The position numbers were made by a program, and so were the translations under genes. Below the pieces are notes generated by a model. That model worked only from the letters and a program-made list of their open reading frames with translations. It was not told the origin of the DNA and ran no database searches. A DNA stretch of 64,000 nt. Origin: Ulota crispa. Its lineage: Eukaryota > Streptophyta > Bryopsida > Orthotrichales > Orthotrichaceae. Every line of letters begins with the position of its first letter. Position 1 is the first letter of the stretch. Positions 1-10,674 of this stretch are shown here, piece after piece. The stretch spans positions 4,498,539 to 4,562,538 of the forward strand of contig OY987248.1 in assembly GCA_963920765.1 (NCBI GenBank). The letters are read 5' to 3'.

Positions 1-1870
1 TATTGGTTTTCATATACGGTAGTAGTATAATTGTAGTATTTGAAAATCTGCTAAAATGTTGTTGTCATTTTGGCTTTATAATTTGTCATCCTACATTTAA
101 GGCCAATTCTTGATTGCTTTCACCTATTGGATTTTCCAAAATAATTATCAAATTTCTTGTAGAACTGTTTTAGGGTAGCAAAGAAAGTGGGTTTTTTGAC
201 CCTCTTTGTCCACTTAGCTACACCTTGTGATTGCTATTTTTGTCTGTTTTGTGTGAAACTAGTCTTGTTGGAAAGGTGGGAAACCCTGCTTTCTAGAAAT
301 GTAAGGCTCTTCTCAATCAAAGCTTGCATGAAAGGTTAACATTCAAAACTATACAAGAATGAAACACAAGAGTTTTTTTGCATACGGCTCACTCAATCAT
401 TATAATATTTCACCTCCGACAGTAGATCTAACTGAAATTTTGGGGCTTTACAATAAACAAGGTGTACTTCCCATTTGTACGGTTGGATTATTGAAAATGG
501 GTCCATATTTGAGTTAATTCCAAATCTAAGCTTACAGCCCCTGTTTTCAGTGGATTTTGTGAAAATGGGTGTGGTCGTTAAAGGGTTAACCCCTAAATGT
601 CCCATGGGGATCATGGGGATAATAGATATATTGTGGCATAAATGGCATTTGCTATCAATAAAAAGTTTTGATTTGGGATTTCAAATTACTCAATAGATCA
701 CATTGCTATATATTTCAACTCATTTTTTTCATCTCAAATGTAGTAAAGGTTTGGATTCATTCCAAAGAAAAACACCTTATATTTTATTGGTTGCAAAGGT
801 ACTTTCAAACATTTAGGGATTTGGAGGCAAAGAATAAGTAAGAAATGTTTATTTTATCACTCCGATTTTTGAGAAAAGTATATGAGCATGTACTTTTGCT
901 TCAATTATAAGGAGTTTAAAGCGCTGTATAGTCTGCTTTGCCCCCTCAAAAATAAAGATCATGTTTTTTTTGTTTTCAAAAAAAATACACAAATGACTCA
1001 ACAATCCCGTTTTTAGATTTTTAAGCTAAAAAACACATTCATTGCTTAATAGATGGAGCAAAGCTACATGCTTGTATTCTTTTTTTCAAAAGTTGACCAA
1101 AATACGAAGTGACAAAGTCCAGCAATGTGGAACACAAAACCTGGTGAGTGATGCCATAATGTGCTTAGAGCAAACTTCTATGAGCTAGCCAAGTTGGCCA
1201 AGATCCAAGGAGTTTCAAGGATGTTGGTAAAGCATATTCCTTCATTAGCAAACCAAATCTTAGTTAATCACTTTCATGTGAGTAAGGAGGAAACAATTAA
1301 ACTAGTAGGATTGTCTTGTTAACTAAATATGAAATGTGCTTAAATGCATAATGTATTGCCATCTTATCTTCAACAGATCCCACAAGTAAAGTTTAGATCC
1401 AAATTAGTTTAATGATACACTATTAGAAAACTCTTGACAACAATACAGGATTGATACAACTTACAATTCTACAAGATTTTTTCATCTATAATTTCAATCA
1501 ACATTCTTTATTCAAGATTGTTGTAAGCAATATTTAAATGAGAATACTTCAAATACTAAGAGATTCAAGGTTATATCTCTTAGAAAACTAAAACGGTTTG
1601 CAAACTCGCCGATTCAAGCCATATTGTTACAATCTTTTAATCTTAGTATTGTTGAACTCAAGTTTGCAATCATTTGTTTCAAATAGGCAAAATTGGAACT
1701 GTGTTTGCAAAACAAGCTTTATCTTGATTTGCTTCCTTTAAAAAAAAACGTCAATATTCAGCAACTGGGAATTAAAATTGGTTGCATCTTGCAAAATCGT
1801 TTGAAGAACATGTCTAGATTTACTGAGCAACTTACAACAAAATTATCTTGTTCTTTACAATAAAGACTAC
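1..1870. other. AT-rich stretch without a recognisable gene
   Basis: No reading frame here has codon structure or length suggesting a protein; the longest are 73-residue frames on opposite strands over 393-696. The one structured point is at 586-589, a TTAA with GGG on its left and CCCCTAAATG on its right. It looks like the right end of one TTAA-type element touching the left end of another. The partner ends are not visible, so both would be truncated or decayed. Confidence 0.6.
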
Positions 1871-2130
1871 AACACCATATTAATTAAATTAGGGAAAATA
1901 GTACATTTTGGGACTTGTGAAGGATTAAGGTGATCACCTTAATCCAAGCTCCATTGCTTTTTTTTTTGGTACACGTGTCCTCACATGAGAGGAGGAATTT
2001 GGGAGGGAAAAAATCTTAGTGGCTCAGATTGAATTTGATACCTTTGAATCTGATTTAAGATAAATTTTTGAGTGTAAGGTGGAGTACAAAATGAGACCCC
2101 TCTTTTTCCCAATTTAACTAATATGGTGTT
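1871..2130. mobile_element. 260-bp MITE with 4-bp target duplication (AACACCATATT family)
   Basis: The left end AACACCATATTAATTAAAT and the right end ...AATTTAACTAATATGGTGTT are imperfect inverted repeats. CTAC lies directly outside each end (1867-1870 and 2131-2134). Further copies at 56473-56736 and 56763-57869 have different perfect 4-bp duplications, TCTA and AACT; a diverged copy lies at 63481-63745. A perfect 24-bp palindrome sits inside at 1922-1945. There is no coding capacity. I cannot assign a superfamily: the duplication length is that of Sola or piggyBac, but the target is not TTAA. Confidence 0.75.
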
Positions 2131-3099
2131 CTACACTTAGCATCAACATATATGCCAATCTTTGACAATTAGCTTATAGAATCATATGCTGATGAGGAAG
2201 CATTTATGGACTACTTTCAATACAAAATATGAGATTGTGTAAAGGACTTGTTATTATCATTTCCTAATCCGCATAGAATCCTCAAACCAATATGTCTTAA
2301 AGTTTAACAATTACTTGTTTCAATGCACTCAAGACTATGATGTGTGGACAGCCTTGAAACAATGTGATGTTTTGTCACATTCAATACTACCTTGCCTTTG
2401 GAAGCAAAAAAGACACATACATTAACGCAATATGAATTGCTTCTTTTATTGCACCATGGAAGAAAATTAATGAACTAACCCACATTATTTGAAAGAGTAA
2501 GTTTACAAGGAGCACAAAGCAAGTTAAATATAAAGTTGGCTCTAGATTTAGGGCTCCCTCACTTCTTGACTTTCCCTCCCTCCCACTCTTCCTCTCTCTC
2601 TCCTTTCATCATCTCTAGCCAAGCACTAGAAACAATTAGGAGGTGAGTTCTTTTTAGTAAATGCAAGGCCAACATCCATTTACTTGAATTCCTTTTTCCC
2701 TTTTATTTGGACCTAAGATTTAATAGCTCCATATTTTTACTAACAACAAAAATAGTAAAAACATGTCACTATTTTGTGATTGTTCATTTTTGCCTAAACT
2801 AATCCATTGAACTAATTGAGGGTCACTAAATTCAAATATTGATTCAATACTTCCATATTTGGCCTAACTTAATAAATTCCTAATTTTTAACCTTGATCCT
2901 CATTCGTCAGGTAAAAACTCATATTTTTTTCACCAAAGGATCCGCTTGACGATAAAGAAGGGGTCCGCTTGAAGATAAAGAAGGGATTCTAGAAAGATGA
3001 AGTCAAGCGCTGTGTTTTACAAAAAATCTCCTTCCAATTACCCCCAACTTGTTTCAATTGCGTGTCCTCTCCCTCTTTCTAACATATAGGTCTTGAGAC
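2131..3099. other. AT-rich spacer with a polypyrimidine tract
   Basis: No gene is recognisable. A C/T-rich tract at about 2560-2615 (runs of CCCTCCC and CTCTCTCTC) is the only compositional feature. It could be a decayed microsatellite. Confidence 0.5.
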
Positions 3100-4044
3100 A
3101 TGCCTAAGGGACCGTTGTCCCCTCCGGGACAAATGGAATTTCAGGCATGTATCTATGCCTAAACTAATTTGTGTGATTTTTTGAAATTTTTATTGAAGGT
3201 GAGATATTCCAATATCTATGTGAACATTTAATTTTTTTCTTCTTTTCAACATTTACTGAAGAAATTATGCATGAATTTCTGAAAAAATAGGGAGGGTGCG
3301 CAATCCGGGCAACCCAAAAAACTTTTTTAAAATTTTCATTTTTTAAAAATAAAATTCTAGAATTGGTTCTTTAGATTTTTATACATGTGGGAAGTCATTT
3401 GAATCATTCAATTTTGATTGATGAGTGAGAAATTTTAGTTTGCAGTTTAGGTACTTGACTCCCAAACCTCCATTCCTTTTGTCCCTTGTACAATTTGGTG
3501 CTTTACTTTTTTGAGCTCTTTGTGTATTTGTTATTTGACTTCTTTTTTTCCAAGTTGTAGTAGACTAAGATTCCTTGGTTTTCACCATTTGGATCAAAGT
3601 AATTCACATTTCTCAATATTACATAAATCCTCCAACTTTGCCTAGTGTATATGTAAATTTCATGGCCTTACGGCATTGCAAGATTTTACAAAGTATAATC
3701 CACACCTCCAATTTGTTTGAAATTTCTCCCACACTTATGTAGCTTGGTCTTCTACACAAAAAAAAAAACCTTGACTTTGGGTAGAGCAATTTTTTGATAT
3801 AGGAGAGGTCAAAGGCTTCTGAAATTTTTGGGCAATAGGGAATTTTTTTTTCATTTCACATGTCAATATCTCACTCCTCTCCATCTAGAATGAGTTGATT
3901 CTTTTCCCACAAGTACCTCCCAAAGTCTTGGGAAGGATCCTATGGTTTGATTTTCAAAAAAAAAATTGTACCTTACTATTCATTGCCCTAAAAGTGGCAT
4001 TTTATAGTGACTTTTTGCAAAAAAAGGGCTCATTTCTTTAGGGG
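3100..4044. mobile_element. TTAA-type non-autonomous element, subfamily 1a (left end decayed)
   Basis: The right end reads TTCTTTAGGGG followed by TTAA at 4045-4048. The left end has drifted to GCCTAAGGGACCGTTGTCCCC and lost its TTAA. The interior is shared with the copies at 8415-10475 and 41689-42620, for example the stretch TTCATGGCCTTACGGCATTG at about 3660. This copy has no insertion there and so serves as the unoccupied reference for the 8983-9683 insertion. It has no coding capacity. Confidence 0.75.
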
Positions 4045-4048
4045 TTAA

Positions 4049-4843
4049 AAGGGCCCATTAAACTCAAAACAAGTGCTTAGGTGCTTGATTGATTGCATCC
4101 TTGAGACAAGTGTGCGGGAAGATTTTGAGATTCTTTGACAAAAATCTAACATTTCTCATTTTCAATCGGCTTTTTAGTGCATGCAATGAGTAATGCATAT
4201 GCGCTCACAATATAGTTAAATAAAACCAAGAAATTTAGTCGTTTTCTAACCAGTTGATTTAGAATTCAATCAATTTTGCTCACACTTCATTCAGCTGATC
4301 TTCTATTGTTATTCCGGATTTTCCATACATTGCTTGGGACCAGGGCATTTTTTTCCGACAAATCTGTTTTTGCCAGATTCAAAAAGAGCGTACGCGATTG
4401 GGGAATAAATGTAGGGAACAACTTTCATTAGTTGTCTTTGTTGCCAATTGGCTATTTTTTGTCCAAAAAAATGCGTTGCTTGGGACCATGTGCGCTGAAG
4501 TTCTCATTCAAATGGCAAGCATTTTGATGGCCTCATCTCTAAATGTAAATCTACCTTTACATTATGCTGGGGGAATGCTAAATTGTGAGCAGGGATCCGT
4601 GAGCCGTGAGCGTAATTTATTTGTTAAAATATTAAATTTCACCTATAAATGTGTACATAGGACCTTATAATTGCACATTATAAACATTCATATCTTGAAA
4701 ATTTGTTGTTTTTTAAGTTTTTCCACTAATTTTGAGCTCAAAATTGATTCCCGCTCATCAAATCTTGTCTCACCGCTCATGTAGGCTCACCATTCTACGC
4801 TCACAAAATAGCTTACCTCTCTTGTGTAACAGTAGATATACTT
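4049..4843. other. AT-rich spacer, no gene seen
   Basis: A 90-codon open frame (4398-4670, + strand) is the longest. It has no recognisable domain and biased, repeat-like composition, so I do not call it a gene. Confidence 0.5.
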
Positions 4844-5435
4844 CACTAAATATTGCATTTAGGTTGTCCCACACTAATTTCTTGACATCTCAAACTACAT
4901 ATACTTACTAATACTAAAATATTTTTCATCACTAGCTAATACAAAAAAACAAAATTTTAAGAGCGTGACAACAATAATAGCAATACAGAAAAGCAAACTA
5001 TCCGCGTTTTAGCTATAAACCATATGAAATCCTAGGATCTAGAGAGTTTTATGCGCCTCCAAGTGGCCTAGCAATGAGTTATGAGCAAAGATGTTCTTTG
5101 TATTTGTCAATGTAGAGCGACCCACACCCCATTATGCAAGCAAGTAAGGAAAAATGAGCTAAAATTGGAAAGTATGAATTATGTGTGTACGTTTATCCAA
5201 TTTTTTTACTAATATAAGCCACTTTCATCCAAAATTTGACAAATCACGTGTCTGCCCGAGTAGGGGTTTGGCATTTTTAAACCACTTTTTCACCTATTTT
5301 TAGTGTAATGATCACCAGGGATATTTTGAGATAAGATTTAGACCAAAAAAAATGCCTAGAAAAGAACCATGGTGAGATAACTTGCTAGGGTAAAGCAACC
5401 TAATTGTCAAGGCAACATAAATGCAATATTTAGTG
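4844..5435. mobile_element. TIR element, CACTAAATATTGCATTTAGG family
   Basis: The ends are CACTAAATATTGCATTTAGG and its inverse ...AAATGCAATATTTAGTG. Related copies lie at 14773-15442, 20615-21639, 39341-39642 and 53941-54257. Three of the five are flanked by TA on both sides, suggesting a 2-bp TA duplication, although this copy has lost it on the left. Compared with the 302-bp copy at 39341, it carries about 280 extra bases around 5090-5375. It is non-coding. Confidence 0.75.
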
Positions 5436-5459
5436 TAGATCAATAGAGCAGAGGGTCTA

Positions 5460-5784
5460 AGGTAGGAGGCTCATATTTTGCTCAAGCTCAAAATCGGTCC
5501 ACCTTCTCAAATGTATCTCATGTGTACATGCTTTTTTTCATAGGTTTCAAAAATATGCAAGCAATGTACATTTGAGAAGGTGAACCTTTATAGAGCCCTA
5601 TGGCCTTTTCACTTCAAAATTTTATAACTAACTCCACAAAACTCCAAAAAATATGAAACAACTTGGGTTAAACATCAATTCTTCTTGTCTTTCAAGAAAA
5701 ATTTACTGAAAAATAGTTCAAGAAGTTTCACCTCCCAAAATTCAGTTTCAGCCCTTAGATGGTCCATTCATGAGCCTCCTACCT
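5460..5784. mobile_element. TA-flanked MITE, AGGTAGGAGG ends
   Basis: The inverted ends are AGGTAGGAGGCTCAT and ATGAGCCTCCTACCT, with TA outside each. The interior, read on the other strand, matches the larger element at 60890-61697; both share stretches on either side of a GAAACTTCTT/AAGAAGTTTC motif. The TA duplication is that of Tc1/mariner-type MITEs. No coding capacity. Confidence 0.75.
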
Positions 5785-6779
5785 TATAGTTGAAACGACG
5801 GAAGGGAACGTAGACACCGTACTCTGTCTCTGTGCCGTCACCTGGCTTGTGGACTTTGACGGGGAGTCTGGAACCAATGGGGAACCACAGGGGAACCAAA
5901 TGCAGAACCAATAGGGAACCAATGGAGTGGGCTGCACGCTGGTCCCGCCTCTGAAAGAGACGCGAGGTCGTTGCTGCCGCTGCTGCTGCTGCAAGGCTCT
6001 ACAGTGTAGACCGTAGACTATCAAAGCTTCAACAAAGAAGGGCAACGCTAACACTAGGACAGTAGGACTGAGAGAGACTGATGGTTGCGCTTTACACTAG
6101 GAGTCCAGGTCATGAAAAACTTGAGGTCATTTTAATCAAAATTTTAACATTCATTGGTATATGTGTATTATATGGGTCAATTATCTTTATCTTAATTGTA
6201 AAAGTATAAAAAAATACGTTACTAGGAGCAAACTTCAAAAATTTCAAGAGAAAAAGGAATATTCAAGGAGAGTTGTTGAAGTTCTTACCTCATCCTACAA
6301 TGTTGAACATCTCCAAAGAATTTTCTTTAATCAGATGATTGTATATTTTAATAAAGTCTAACAACATTCCCAAGGTTAAGAATTGGCTTTCCTTTCATTT
6401 TGGAGAATCCACTAAATTTGGGGCCGAGTTTGATTTTGCTTTTTAAATACAAAAATTTGTTCTAAAGTTTTGACCTTGACTCCTAATGTAAAGACCCTGA
6501 GATTGTTTTCTGAGAATTAACCAATCAGAACTCAGGATTGAGGATGTAGTCATAGACTCGTAGGGGAAGGGGAGGGAGTCAGAAGCGCAGGGGGGGAGCT
6601 GCAGAGGTGATGCTGCACATAACTTACACGCCTGTCTCATGATCGCCCCCATGCTCATGCATCCATTCACGCCGCACACCATTCTATGCCTGCAGCCCAG
6701 CTGCGCCTGCCCCCCTCCCTGACAACGGGCTAACTTTAGTAAAACCTTCAACCAATCTTTCCATAGCTACAAAAATATA
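5785..6779. other. Mixed spacer with two GC-richer patches
   Basis: Positions 5787-6110 and about 6540-6740 are clearly richer in G+C than their surroundings. The first holds a short GCTGCTGCTGCTGC run (5970-5995). Minus-strand frames of 91 and 102 codons (5779-6054, 6443-6751) span them, but neither shows a domain, homopolymer-free composition or splice context that would support a gene. They could be relics of an exon or promoter. Confidence 0.45.
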
Positions 6780-7187
6780 AGGGAATTAATATAGGGACAC
6801 AAGGGGTTTGTCATATGGACACGGGGGGCGGGATATTATATATATTCACCAGCAACAAGTTGAATTCTAAAAATTTGAATTCAGATTCGAATACAGAGAG
6901 CGTCTTTCAGTCTGAAACTTTCACGAAGGATACAGTTGAATAATGCCTACTGGAAAAGTTTAGTTAGGGGATAGATTATTACATGTATCCTTGTATGAAA
7001 AAAATGAAACTTTTTTGCTAGGCGTTGTTCAATTGTAACCTTCTTCAAAGTTCTAGATTAAATTCAGGTCTCTAAATCCAAATCTGATTTCAAATTTTCA
7101 AAAGCCAACTTATTGATGGTAAATATCTAAAATTTACCCCCGTGTCCATATAGCAAAATCCACGGTGTGCCCATATCAATTCTCTAA
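6780..7187. mobile_element. Inverted-repeat element with GTGTCCATATGG-like ends (copy 1)
   Basis: The outer 45 or so bases on each side are imperfect inverted repeats, with left motif TATGGACACGGGGG and right motif CCCCCGTGTCCATATAG. A related element at 38652-39050 has the same plan: paired GGGGTTTGT and GTGTCC/GTACAC motifs, and an internal stretch ending in CAATTGTA. Target duplication is unclear. Non-coding. Confidence 0.65.
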
Positions 7188-7281
7188 AATAAAGCTCATA
7201 ATAAAATACAATGAATTACCACAATGTTGACTATTGAGTTGAGTTTTGTAAAGGAGGAAAAACCACATCATTGAGTGTTAA

Positions 7282-7515
7282 CCCTTGAATGACCGAGCAG
7301 CCATTTGCAACCAATACAATACAAGATGTTTTTCTTGTATTTGGAGTGCATTTACACCTTTATTACATTTGAGATCAACAAAGAAGTTAGAATATTGATC
7401 AATGTTGTTCTAGTGCGATAGTCAAGATCCCAAATTAAAAAAAATTGTTGGTGACAAATGCCAATTATATAGCAGCGTATATACTATGTATTATAGTAGC
7501 TTGGTTGTTCAAGGG
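7282..7515. mobile_element. TTAA-type MITE, 234-bp family, copy 1
   Basis: It is bounded by TTAA (7278-7281) plus CCCTTGAATGACC, and GGTTGTTCAAGGG plus TTAA (7516-7519). Two other copies are almost the same length: 7707-7940 (234 bp) and 63058-63290 (233 bp). The internal ACTATGTATTATAGTAGC motif is shared. The constant length and ends make it a well-defined family. Confidence 0.85.
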
Positions 7516-7706
7516 TTAAACATGTGGCACATTTAGTAGGGCTAGGCATGTATATACTGAACACATCAATTTGTGGATCAAGGGTGGAAAAAGCTCAAAT
7601 TTCTCACTTTGAGAAAATTGTAGGCGCCTAGAGTAGGGTTGCCTTGTTGTCAACAAAAATCTGAAATATGCTTGAGATTCACAATTGACAAAAGTCAAAT
7701 CTTTAA

Positions 7707-7940
7707 CCGTTAAAGGACAAAGCTACTAAAATACATACTATGTATGTTGTTGTATAACTAGCATTTGTTACCAACAAAAAGTTTTAATTTGCAATCTTAA
7801 CTACCTCACTAGAACAACATTGATCAATAATTTAACTTCTTTGTTAATCTCAAATGTAATAAAGGTGTAGATGCACTCCAAATACAAGAAAAATACCCCA
7901 TATTGTATTGGTCAAAAAGAGCTGCCTTGTCCTTTAAGGG
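7707..7940. mobile_element. TTAA-type MITE, 234-bp family, copy 2 (inverted)
   Basis: It lies in the opposite orientation to the neighbour at 7282-7515, 191 bp away. The left boundary is TTAA (7703-7706) plus CCGTTAAAGGAC. The right is GTCCTTTAAGGG followed by TTGA, a one-base decay of TTAA. It has the same length as copy 1. Confidence 0.85.
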
Positions 7941-8982
7941 TTGATAGAGTCTCACAAGAGAATTTTCTTCACTCAAATTACATACACTATATACCTTTAA
8001 TAAAACTCTCAACAACGCATTTCCAATAGCATGTTACTTCTTCCATTTGGAGCAAAACTACTATTGTTAGTACCTTAATTACATGTCAAATAATTGTGGT
8101 GACCTTTTCCTTTCCAAATTTAGTAATTCTCATAATCAACCAAAACTTTTGAAAACTATGCTTCCTCCTTTGAGCAAGCAAGGTTGACCAATTCTTCATT
8201 TGCAAAGAAGCCACACTTCGGTCTTAATCCACTATTTGTCATTTGTGAACTTTGTCAAAATTATTCTCAAATGGCAACTTGCCCAAATAATACTAAATTT
8301 AGAAATTTGCAACTCGTATTTGAATCCAAAGACCGTGAATTAGTTGAGTACATGAAAAGAGACGGAATAGCTCAACTCAAAATCTAATATATTTGTATTT
8401 TTGTGTAGACTTAACTCCTAAAGGCCCATCTGTCCCCTTGGGGGACAAATGGATTTTGGGCATGTACGTATAACTAAACTAGTTTGTGTGATTTTTTAAA
8501 ATTTTTATTGAAGGTGCGGACTTTCAAAATTTACGCAGGCATCTTTTCTTTTTTTCATTCCAACATTTATTGAAGAAGTTATGCATGAATTCTTGAAAAA
8601 TTGGGGAGGATGAGCAATCTAAGAAGCCCAAAAAACTTCTTTAAAATTTTCATTTTTTAAATATAAATTTCTGGAATTGGTTCTCTAGATTTTTATACAT
8701 GTGGGAAGTTTTGAATCATTCAATTTTGATTGATGAATGAGAAGTTTTAACTTGCGGTCTATGTATTGGAGTCCTAAACCTCCATTCCTTTTGCCCCTTG
8801 TACAATTTGGTGCTTTACTTTTTTGAGCTCCTTGTGTATTTGCTTTTTGACTTCTTTTTCTCCAAGTTGTAGCAAAATAAGATTCCCTTGTTTTCACCAT
8901 TTGGATTATAGTAATTTACATTTCTGAATTTTACATAAATCCTCCAATTTTGCCTAGTGTATATGCAAATTTCATGGCCTTA

Positions 8983-9683
8983 TGTAGCCCTATTAATTTC
9001 ATTTTTTGTTTATATCTTTACTTGCCAAAAACATGGGTTGTAGGTTGATTTTTTTGCAACCCACCTTGAATTTTATGAGTGGGCAAGTTGCAATACTTTC
9101 TTGTTTAGTTTAGTATTTTGTTTGTAAACTTTTTTTTGTCTAATAATTTCTAGCTACATGCATGGCTGCTTATTAGGTTATAAATGGGAACTTTTAAGAT
9201 AACTTCATATATTCTTCAGTTATGTGAATTAGTGATGTCTAACATCAATCTTCAATAGTTGTTTTATTTTGTTTGTTGTAATGCTAAACTTGGACATTTG
9301 CAAAGTGTACACTAACAATTTTGTCAAGAAGCAGCTAAAAGACTTTTTAGTACATTTGTACAAGCGCCAAACCTTGCCATGACACAATAACTATAAGCAG
9401 TCGTCTCAGGGAGGGCATGTAAATATAAAGCGCATTTACACTTTGCATTATAGCTAGGTGGGGGGAAATCAAATATGATTGATGGCTACTCAAGTTGTCT
9501 TAATATGAGGTCCCATCCGCGACAAGGTAGCATGTCAAATTGTACCTCACCTCAAAGAGCAGTTTTGCATCTTGAGACTTTGGCTACTTTTTGAATTTTT
9601 CTCTTTGTTTTAACAAAATAATTTTAGCACAACCAAATTTGAGATAGAGATTTTGCAAAATTTAGCTAGATTTATTACCATTA
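8983..9683 (-). mobile_element. 701-bp insertion with 6-bp target duplication, no inverted repeats (copy 1)
   Basis: The subfamily 1a host reads ...CATGGCCTTACGGCATTGC at 3660 and 42220. Here that site is split, with GCCTTA repeated on both sides (8977-8982, 9684-9689). The insert begins TGTAGCCCTATTAA and ends TTATTACCATTA. A reverse-complement copy of 703 bp lies at 20911-21613, flanked by GGGCAA on both sides. There are no terminal inverted repeats and no long frame. A solo LTR is possible, since 6-bp duplications occur, but the TG...CA ends are not kept. Confidence 0.85.
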
Positions 9684-9950
9684 GCCTTACAACATTGCAA
9701 GATTTTACTAAGTATGATTCACACATCCAGTTCATTGAAAATTCTGCCACATTTACCTAGCTTGGTCTTCTACATGGAAAAAGTAACCTCACTTTGTGTT
9801 GAGCAATTTTTTGATATAGAAGAGGTCAAAGGCTTTTGAAATTTTTGGGTAGCAAGGAAAAGTTACTTTTTTTTGCACTTTAGATGTCAATATCTCACTC
9901 CTCTACATTTAGAACGAGCTGATCTTTTTTCCCACATGTACCTCCCATAA

Positions 9951-10349
9951 GGTGGAAGCACCCATAGCTGATAATACCCCATTCCCAACTAGTAGGGGGT
10001 GCTATTTCCACCATGAGCAAGGATAGGTGCTTTGGAATGTGTATTTCTTACTTTTTCAAAGTTGGAGCCACTTAAGTCATGCCACATGTCCCAAAGTGAG
10101 GTAGGAAATAATTAACTAAAATTAGTTTGGTTAGTATTGGAATTGCATATATCTAGACGTTGGCAATGGGTGTGGAACACTTTTTGACTCCCAAAGTTCA
10201 TAGTAATTTTAGTTTTGCAAATAAAATTATGAAAAACTTGCAATCCCAATATTTCTTATCTTCCTACATGGGAAAAATATTTTTTGCCTCAAACTCTTTG
10301 TATTTTTCTGCAAAATTGCTTAAGTTATTGGTTATGGGTGCTTCCACCT
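9951..10349. mobile_element. TA-flanked MITE nested in the TTAA element
   Basis: The inverted ends are AGGTGGAAGCACCCATAGC and GGTTATGGGTGCTTCCACCT, with TA on both sides. The host sequence CCTCCCATA...GTTTAGAATAGG is continuous in the sister copies (for example CCTCCCATAGTCTAGG at 42490). The ends resemble the AGGTAGCNGCACCCATAAGC family found at 22986, 29029 and 36913. A 65-codon frame inside is not supported as a gene. Confidence 0.75.
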
Positions 10350-10674
10350 TAGTTTAGAATAGGATTCTATGGTTGGATTCCCTAAGAAACTTTTTTCCCT
10401 ACCTTTCTACTCATTCCCTCAAAAGTGACAGTTTGCAATGACTTTCACACAAAAAAGGGCTTGGGCCTTTAGGGGTTAAGTGGGGCTATCTTATATACAA
10501 AATTTGTTTGTTCAATTTTATCCTATCTCCACTATTCTTCAAAGAAAAAAATTACTATTACTTATACATATATAGTATACACCATGAAACCAATAATAAG
10601 CATATAAATTAGGGAGTGACTAAGTGAACACCCCCCAATTGCTACATGGACACCCCCATAGCCAAATCTATTAA

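Larger units (their letters stand above)
8415..10475. mobile_element. TTAA-type element, subfamily 1a, carrying two nested insertions
   Basis: TTAA (8411-8414) precedes CTCCTAAAGGCCC and TTAA (10476-10479) follows GGGCCTTTAGGGG. The interior matches 3100-4044 and 41689-42620 but is interrupted by a 701-bp element (8983-9683) and a TA-flanked MITE (about 9951-10349). Removing both leaves roughly 950 bp, close to the sister copies. The element itself appears to have landed in, or at the edge of, the left arm of a larger inverted-repeat structure that resumes at 10476. Confidence 0.85.

Noticed and set aside
8983-9683. Helitron as the identity of the 701-bp element
   Set aside because: There is a clear 6-bp target duplication, which Helitrons do not make, and no CTRR end with a hairpin.
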